Assembly: GCA_002710265.1 (NCBI GenBank) | Contig: PAJW01000042.1 | Coordinates: 2,018-12,108, forward strand | Reading direction: 5' to 3' | From: Gammaproteobacteria bacterium | Lineage (GTDB): Bacteria > Pseudomonadota > Gammaproteobacteria > Magnimaribacterales > D2472 | DNA: 10,091 nt | Part shown: in pieces, positions 5,446-10,091 of the stretch | Layout: each line of letters starts with the position of its first letter | How positions within the stretch are numbered: the stretch's first letter is position 1 | Notes under the pieces: generated by a model | Told to the model about the DNA's origin: nothing | Seen by the model: the letters and a program-made list of their open reading frames with translations, nothing else | Databases searched by the model: none | Translations under genes and position numbers: made by a program

Positions 5446-7048
5446 GCTGAGGAGCTCCATCCTTTATTAATTTATACTGGATTGAGTCCATTAGAGCTTT
5501 TAAAGAAGCATCTACTATGTTGGGGCTAACACCAACTGTAAACCAGCTTTTTCCCTCTCCATCTTTTGATTCGATTACTACTCTTGTTGTAGCCTCTGTT
5601 CCTCCGTTTAAAATCCTAACTTTATAGTCAACCAGAACTAAATCTTTCATATATTTATCAAAAATACCTAAATCACTTCTCAATGCTTTATCAAGTGCAT
5701 TTACTGGACCGTTACCTAATCCTGTTGACTCAATTTGTCTACCATCAATATTTAAAGTAACTTTAGCCTCAGAATTAAAAGCTTCTTTTTTGGATATTCG
5801 GCCTTTTTTTATCGATATAGAATAATCTTCGACAGTAAAAAAATTTGAAACATTGTCCAAAATTTTTTTAGCTAAAAGTTCGAAAGAAGCTCCTGCGCCG
5901 TCATAAGAATAACCATTGAATTCTTTTTCTTTCACAACCTCCAATAAATCTCCTAAACGTTCATCCTTATCGTCAACATTAATTCCAACAGACGATAAAC
6001 GAGATAATAAATTTGATTTTCCAGCCTGATTAGAAACAAGAATTTTCCTGTTGTTTCCAATATCCTCTGGTCTAACGTGTTCATATGTTGATGGATCTTT
6101 CATAACAGCGGAAACATGAAGACCACCTTTATGAGCAAAGGCGTTATCACCAACATAAGGTTGGTGTTTGTTTGGTTGTCTATTTAAAATATCATCAAGC
6201 AATATTGAAATATTTTTAATATTTTTTAAATCATTTTTAGAAATTGAAATATCATAACTACTTGAATATCTATCTTTTAAAATTAATGTAGGTAATAGAG
6301 ATATTAAATTCGCATTTCCACACCTTTCACCCAAACCATTTAAGGTTCCTTGAAGCTGTCTAACGCCTCCATCAATTGCTGCAAGTGAATTAGCAACTGC
6401 ATTTTCTGTGTCATTGTGAGTATGAATTCCTATTTTTTCACCTGGAAACCTAGAACAAACTTGAGTTACAATTTCGTAAACTTCACTAGGTAAAGTTCCT
6501 CCATTAGTATCGCATAAAACAACCCACCTTGCTCCTGAATTAAGGGCGCTTTCAATACAAGAAAAAGAAAAATCACTATTAGATTTAAAACCATCGAAAA
6601 AATGTTCACAATCAATCATGGGCTCAATATTATTTTCACTGATAGACTTAACAGAGTCTTCAATAGATTTTAAATTTTCTTCTAATGTGATACCAAGAGC
6701 TACATCAACATGATAATCCCATGTTTTTGCTACTAAACATATACTTTCAGAGTTTGTATCAAGCAAAGCTCTCAATTGAGGGTCGTTATCGGCTGATCTA
6801 CCTACACGTTTTGTCATACCAAAAGCTGTAAACTTTGAATTTTTTAATTTTGGCCTTGATTCAAAAAACTTAGTATCAGTTGGATTAGCACCTGGCCAAC
6901 CTCCCTCAATATAATCTAAACCAAAACTGTCTAGTGCTTCAGAAATTATAATTTTGTCCTGAACGCTAAAGTCAACACCTTGGGTTTGCTGACCATCACG
7001 TAAAGTCGTATCAAAAATATATAATTTTTCCTTAATCACTCTATTCAC
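5438..7048 (-). CDS. cimA: (R)-citramalate synthase
   Basis: This 536-residue enzyme condenses pyruvate with acetyl-CoA to (R)-citramalate, the first step of the threonine-independent route to 2-oxobutanoate and isoleucine. The N-terminal HMGL-like TIM barrel carries FDTTLRDGQQ (12-21), with metal and catalytic residues, HTHNDTENAVANS (209-221) with metal-binding histidines, and GLGERCGNANL (238-248). The linker has HKGGLHVSA (307-315 region), and residues about 395-530 form the LeuA-type allosteric domain, with GNGPVNALDKALR at 445-457. Length above 520 and the DTTLRDGQQTQGVDFS start fit the CimA (TIGR00977) branch better than 2-isopropylmalate synthase, which typically starts with a different barrel signature; distinguishing the two strictly needs alignment. 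The start is GTG at 7046-7048, overlapping the gltX stop by 8 nt, with only a weak RBS, so translation is probably coupled. The C-terminal domain suggests isoleucine feedback. Confidence 0.9.
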   Translation of the reverse strand: MNRVIKEKLYIFDTTLRDGQQTQGVDFSVQDKIIISEALDSFGLDYIEGGWPGANPTDTKFFESRPKLKNSKFTAFGMTKRVGRSADNDPQLRALLDTNSESICLVAKTWDYHVDVALGITLEENLKSIEDSVKSISENNIEPMIDCEHFFDGFKSNSDFSFSCIESALNSGARWVVLCDTNGGTLPSEVYEIVTQVCSRFPGEKIGIHTHNDTENAVANSLAAIDGGVRQLQGTLNGLGERCGNANLISLLPTLILKDRYSSSYDISISKNDLKNIKNISILLDDILNRQPNKHQPYVGDNAFAHKGGLHVSAVMKDPSTYEHVRPEDIGNNRKILVSNQAGKSNLLSRLSSVGINVDDKDERLGDLLEVVKEKEFNGYSYDGAGASFELLAKKILDNVSNFFTVEDYSISIKKGRISKKEAFNSEAKVTLNIDGRQIESTGLGNGPVNALDKALRSDLGIFDKYMKDLVLVDYKVRILNGGTEATTRVVIESKDGEGKSWFTVGVSPNIVDASLKALMDSIQYKLIKDGAPQPK

Positions 7049-8378
7049 CCAAAAGACGTCTTTTTATTTTATCATAACCTATTAATAAAATAAGTTCTTT
7101 TAATTCTGGACCATCCTCCAATCCAGTAATTGCTTTTCTTAAAGGAAGAAATAAATCTTTTCCTTTTCTATCAGTAGATGCTTTTATTTTTTCAATCCAT
7201 AAATTCCAGGTTTTTTCATCCCATGGCTGATTGGGTAGAGAATCTGCTGCAAGTTTTAAAAATTCATTATCAAAATTCTCTATTTTAATGTCTTTATTTA
7301 TAATTTTATCCCATTTGGTATATTCTGATAGAAAATCTATATTATTTTTTACTATCTCCCATAAAGGTTCATAAGCAGCAATATTTTCAGTTTTTAGTCT
7401 GTCTTTAATTTCTTTAAAATTTAAAATACTTAATTGAGATGAATTTAATTTTGTCAATTGATCTAAACTGAACCTTCCAGGTGCTCTCCCTAGTTTGCTT
7501 AAATCTAAAATGTCTGAAATTTCTTTAAGTGATTGAAAAGAATTTATCTCAATTGCAGTACCTATAGATATATTAAGAGAATTAATTGCCATTGGTTCAA
7601 AGTTTTTATCTTTAAGACTTTTTATCGATGAAGCAGCATTTCTTTTTGAAAAAGGATCACCATTTTCATCAACAAGCAAGGGATGGTGACCAAATATTGG
7701 TGCATTTTTTCCTAATGATGAAAACATCTCAATTTGAATACCAGAATTTGTTACATGATCTTCACCGCGAATAATATTCGTTATTTGCATTTCAATATCA
7801 TCAACTACACTTGGTAAGTTATATAAGAAACCTCCATCCTCTCTAACAACAACTGGGTCTGACTGAGTTGAGGTATCTACTACAACCTCACCTCTTACCA
7901 AATCATTAAAAACAATTTTTTTTCCTGAAAGCTTAAATCTCCAATATGGTTTTCTTCCCTCATCAAGGTATTTATTTTTTTCATCTTTAGATAAATTAAG
8001 TGATGCCCTATCATAAACTGGTGGCATTCTCCTTGATATCAATCTTTTTCTTTTATAATCAAGCTCTTCTTGAGTTTCAAAACACTCATATAAGAAACCG
8101 TCCTCAACTAACTGATTAAAATATTTTTTATAAGTATCTATTCTTTCAGACTGCTTATAAATTTTATCAACTCTTATTCCAAGCCAATTGAGATCCAATA
8201 TGATCTGTTCTGCAAATTCATCGTTGCTTCTTTCAAGGTCTGTATCATCAATTCTTAAAATAAATTCCCCATTATTTTTTATTGTATAGAGATAATTAAA
8301 CAATGCTGTTCTTATATTACCAACATGAAGTAAACCTGTTGGACTAGGCGCAAATCTTGTAACAGTTTTTTTTGTCAA
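7041..8378 (-). CDS. gltX: Glutamyl-tRNA synthetase
   Basis: This 445-residue class I synthetase charges tRNA-Glu, or also tRNA-Gln if non-discriminating. The N-terminal FAPSPTGLLHVGNIRTALFN (9-28) holds the HIGH-type motif as HVGN (18-21), followed by LRIDDTDLER (41-50) that binds glutamate and ATP. The second signature is FSKRN (243-247), in place of the usual KLSKR or KMSKS. The insert near 99-121 has a single cysteine, so the zinc site of some GluRS is absent. The pattern EPMAINSLNISIGT after the FSKR loop resembles the GltX2-type paralogue that many alphaproteobacteria carry next to a second GltX; that assignment is tentative. The start is TTG at 8376-8378, overlapping the nadE stop as TTGA, with AGAGA (8385-8389) 6 nt upstream as RBS. 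Length is slightly below the usual 460-490. Confidence 0.95.
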   Translation of the reverse strand: MTKKTVTRFAPSPTGLLHVGNIRTALFNYLYTIKNNGEFILRIDDTDLERSNDEFAEQIILDLNWLGIRVDKIYKQSERIDTYKKYFNQLVEDGFLYECFETQEELDYKRKRLISRRMPPVYDRASLNLSKDEKNKYLDEGRKPYWRFKLSGKKIVFNDLVRGEVVVDTSTQSDPVVVREDGGFLYNLPSVVDDIEMQITNIIRGEDHVTNSGIQIEMFSSLGKNAPIFGHHPLLVDENGDPFSKRNAASSIKSLKDKNFEPMAINSLNISIGTAIEINSFQSLKEISDILDLSKLGRAPGRFSLDQLTKLNSSQLSILNFKEIKDRLKTENIAAYEPLWEIVKNNIDFLSEYTKWDKIINKDIKIENFDNEFLKLAADSLPNQPWDEKTWNLWIEKIKASTDRKGKDLFLPLRKAITGLEDGPELKELILLIGYDKIKRRLLGE

Positions 8379-10030
8379 TTTTTATCTCTAAATAAATTTG
8401 TAATTGGATATCTTCGGTCTCTACCAAAGTTTTTTTGACTAACTTTTACACCTGGAGCGGATTGTCGTCTTTTATATTCAGAAATATAGAGAAGATTCTC
8501 TATTTTTTTAACTAAAGATTTCTCATGCCCTCTATTTACTATTTCGGAAATACTCATTTCATGATCAATTAAGCACTCTAGAATATCATCGAGCTTGTCA
8601 TAGGGAGGGAGAGAGTCTTGATCTTTTTGATCCTCTCTTAATTCTGCAGTAGGTTCTTTTTCAATAATAGAAATCGGTATTACCTCACCGGGGGGTCCTA
8701 AACAAATTGACGATTTTGTAGAATTTCTCCATTTAGAGAGAGCATAAACTTCTGTTTTGTAGATATCCTTTATGGGGTTATATCCTCCATTCATATCACC
8801 ATATAATGTTGAATAACCCACAGAAACCTCAGACTTATTTCCAGTTGTAACAACCATACTACCAACTTTATTTGATAGTGCCATTAGGAGTGTTCCCCTT
8901 ATTCTTGACTGTAAATTTTCCTCGGTAACATCCTTTGGTAAATTATTAAAAAAAGGATTAAGAACAGACTCAAGACTATTAAAGGATTCCTCAATATCTA
9001 AGCTTCCAAGTTCAATATCTAAATTTTTTGCACACTCAGTAGCATCAATAAAACTTTGTTTTGATGTGTACTTAAAAGGCAACATAAAACATTTTACTTT
9101 TTCTGGGCCAAGAGCATCAGCTGAAATAGCAGCGCATAAAGCAGAATCTATTCCTCCTGATAAGCCAAGTATTACTCCTGGAAAATTATTTTTTATAACA
9201 TAGTCTCTTAAGCCAAGCACCAATGCTGAATAAATATCTTCTAACTCATCTTTAATTTTTATATTCTTCAAAGATCCGTCATTTTTTTTATTAAATCCAT
9301 TTTTAATATCAAAATTTATGTTGATAATATCTTCACTCCATGATGAAGCTTTTAAAAATAAAGATTGATCAGAATTTACAACAAAGCTTGAACCATCAAA
9401 AACTAATTCGTCCTGACCTCCTACCTGATTGACATAGACTAAAGGTAAATTATTTTCTTTAACTCTTTGAATTGCAGTTTCTATTCTTAAATTTCTTTTA
9501 TACCTATCGTATGGAGAACCATTAGGTGTAATTATTATATCAGCGCCATCTGTTTTTAATTGACTGCATACATCAGGTTTCCAAATATCCTCACAAATTG
9601 GAATTCCTATTTTAATATCTCTAAAATTAAATGTTTGGGAAGACTTACCTGGGTTAAACACCCTTTTTTCATCAAATACACTATAATTAGGTAAACTTTT
9701 CTTTTTACTAATACCAATTATTTTCCCATTATCAATAAGAGCTGCTGAATTAAAAATTTTATCACCATCTTTGATTGGAACACCAATTATAATTCCAATA
9801 TTGATATCTTTTGTATGTTTAACAATTTCCTTAAGACCATTTAAACAAGCATCTAGATAAGAAGTCTTTAAAACTAGATCCTCGGGTGGATAACCAGAAA
9901 TAAATAATTCAGAAAAAACTATTAGATCTGAACCTTTTAACTTTTCACTAGCTATCGTCTCTATAGCTTTAGCAATATTTCCATCAATATCGCCTACTGT
10001 ATTATTTAATTGTGCAATAGTAATTTTCAT
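8375..10030 (-). CDS. nadE: Glutamine-dependent NAD+ synthetase
   Basis: This two-domain enzyme amidates deamido-NAD+ to NAD+ using ATP and ammonia that it takes from glutamine. Numbered from the ATG at 10028-10030 it is 551 residues long. The N-terminal nitrilase-type glutaminase (about 1-260) shows the catalytic triad Glu41 (SELFISGYPP), Lys110 (KKSLPNYSVFDE) and Cys146 (GIPICEDIW). The C-terminal synthetase domain has the PP-loop SGGIDSA (291-297), TTGNKSE, GYSTLYGDMNGGYNPIKD and KTEVYALS. The frame is open further upstream, with a TTG at 10078 and ATG at 10054, but family members begin as MKI-type sequence directly before the first beta strand (ITIAQLNNTVGD), so 10030 is preferred. It is the first visible gene of the nadE-gltX-cimA operon. 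No strong RBS is seen before the ATG. Confidence 0.95.
   Translation of the reverse strand: MKITIAQLNNTVGDIDGNIAKAIETIASEKLKGSDLIVFSELFISGYPPEDLVLKTSYLDACLNGLKEIVKHTKDINIGIIIGVPIKDGDKIFNSAALIDNGKIIGISKKKSLPNYSVFDEKRVFNPGKSSQTFNFRDIKIGIPICEDIWKPDVCSQLKTDGADIIITPNGSPYDRYKRNLRIETAIQRVKENNLPLVYVNQVGGQDELVFDGSSFVVNSDQSLFLKASSWSEDIININFDIKNGFNKKNDGSLKNIKIKDELEDIYSALVLGLRDYVIKNNFPGVILGLSGGIDSALCAAISADALGPEKVKCFMLPFKYTSKQSFIDATECAKNLDIELGSLDIEESFNSLESVLNPFFNNLPKDVTEENLQSRIRGTLLMALSNKVGSMVVTTGNKSEVSVGYSTLYGDMNGGYNPIKDIYKTEVYALSKWRNSTKSSICLGPPGEVIPISIIEKEPTAELREDQKDQDSLPPYDKLDDILECLIDHEMSISEIVNRGHEKSLVKKIENLLYISEYKRRQSAPGVKVSQKNFGRDRRYPITNLFRDKN
8385..8389 (-). promoter_or_regulatory. Ribosome binding site for the gltX TTG start
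   Basis: On the minus strand AGAGA lies inside the last codons of nadE, 6 nt before TTG 8376-8378. Together with the conserved N-terminal TRFAPSPTG beginning seven residues after this codon, it supports the TTG as the true start, since no later start could keep the HIGH motif. Confidence 0.5.
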
Positions 10031-10091
10031 TCTTACATCCAAAAAACAATTCATACCTTGCTTAAAGCCTATGAACAACTTAAAGATTGGT
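10031..10091. other. Right-edge segment upstream of nadE
   Basis: These 61 bases precede the preferred nadE start. On the minus strand the nadE frame runs open to the window edge, while the other two frames meet stops (TAA near 10080 and TAG near 10070). Either could end an upstream gene, or the segment could be a short spacer holding the promoter. No convincing -35/-10 pair or terminator is visible in so short a stretch. Confidence 0.5.

Noticed and set aside
10031..10078. N-terminal extension of nadE to the TTG at 10078 (567 residues)
   Set aside because: The extra 16 residues precede the conserved first strand of the glutaminase domain and match nothing in the family; the ATG at 10028-10030 fits known starts.
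1..10091. CRISPR array, tRNA or rRNA gene, insertion sequence, toxin-antitoxin or defence module
   Set aside because: No spaced direct repeats, cloverleaf-like segments, transposase motifs, terminal inverted repeats or small paired genes were found; nearly all of the DNA is accounted for by conserved genes.

Overview
The window is AT-rich bacterial DNA (roughly one third G+C by eye) that is almost fully coding. It has one short partial gene, six complete genes and one real intergenic region. Compact operons, overlapping starts and stops, two-domain NadE, the GltX type and a DUF3450 gene suggest a streamlined marine proteobacterium, most likely an AT-rich alphaproteobacterium. That placement is inference from gene style; no rRNA or marker gene is present to prove it.

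Layout. Positions 1-285 (minus) hold the N-terminal 95 residues of a secreted DUF3450-type protein, the usual first gene of an ExbB/ExbD/TonB-type energy-transducing cluster; the rest lies beyond the left edge. Positions 286-628 form a divergent intergenic region with two clear dyads: an 18-bp perfect palindrome (302-319) next to the DUF3450 start, and a 10+10 bp inverted repeat (562-585) beside the promoter elements of the plus-strand operon. Positions 629-5445 (plus) form a tightly packed operon: RND membrane fusion protein, RND inner-membrane permease (TTG start, 4-nt overlap) and a LOG-family nucleotide hydrolase that starts 6 nt after the permease stop. Positions 5438-10030 (minus) form the converging operon nadE > gltX > cimA, also with overlapping junctions. 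The two operons collide tail to tail, with an 8-nt overlap of their last coding regions.

How the genes work together. The MFP and permease form the periplasmic and inner-membrane parts of a proton-driven tripartite exporter; no outer-membrane channel or local regulator gene is in the window, so both must come from elsewhere. The LOG protein probably cleaves nucleoside monophosphates to base and ribose 5-phosphate, and its link to export is only positional. The minus operon is housekeeping: NAD+ synthesis from deamido-NAD and glutamine, glutamyl-tRNA synthesis, and citramalate synthesis from pyruvate and acetyl-CoA, the threonine-independent entry to isoleucine.

I found no mobile element, CRISPR array, tRNA, rRNA, toxin or defence gene, and nothing that amounts to a new biological system. 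The best leads are the two operator-like dyads, the altered proton-relay residues of the permease, the RND-LOG coupling and the repeated TTGA start/stop overlaps.
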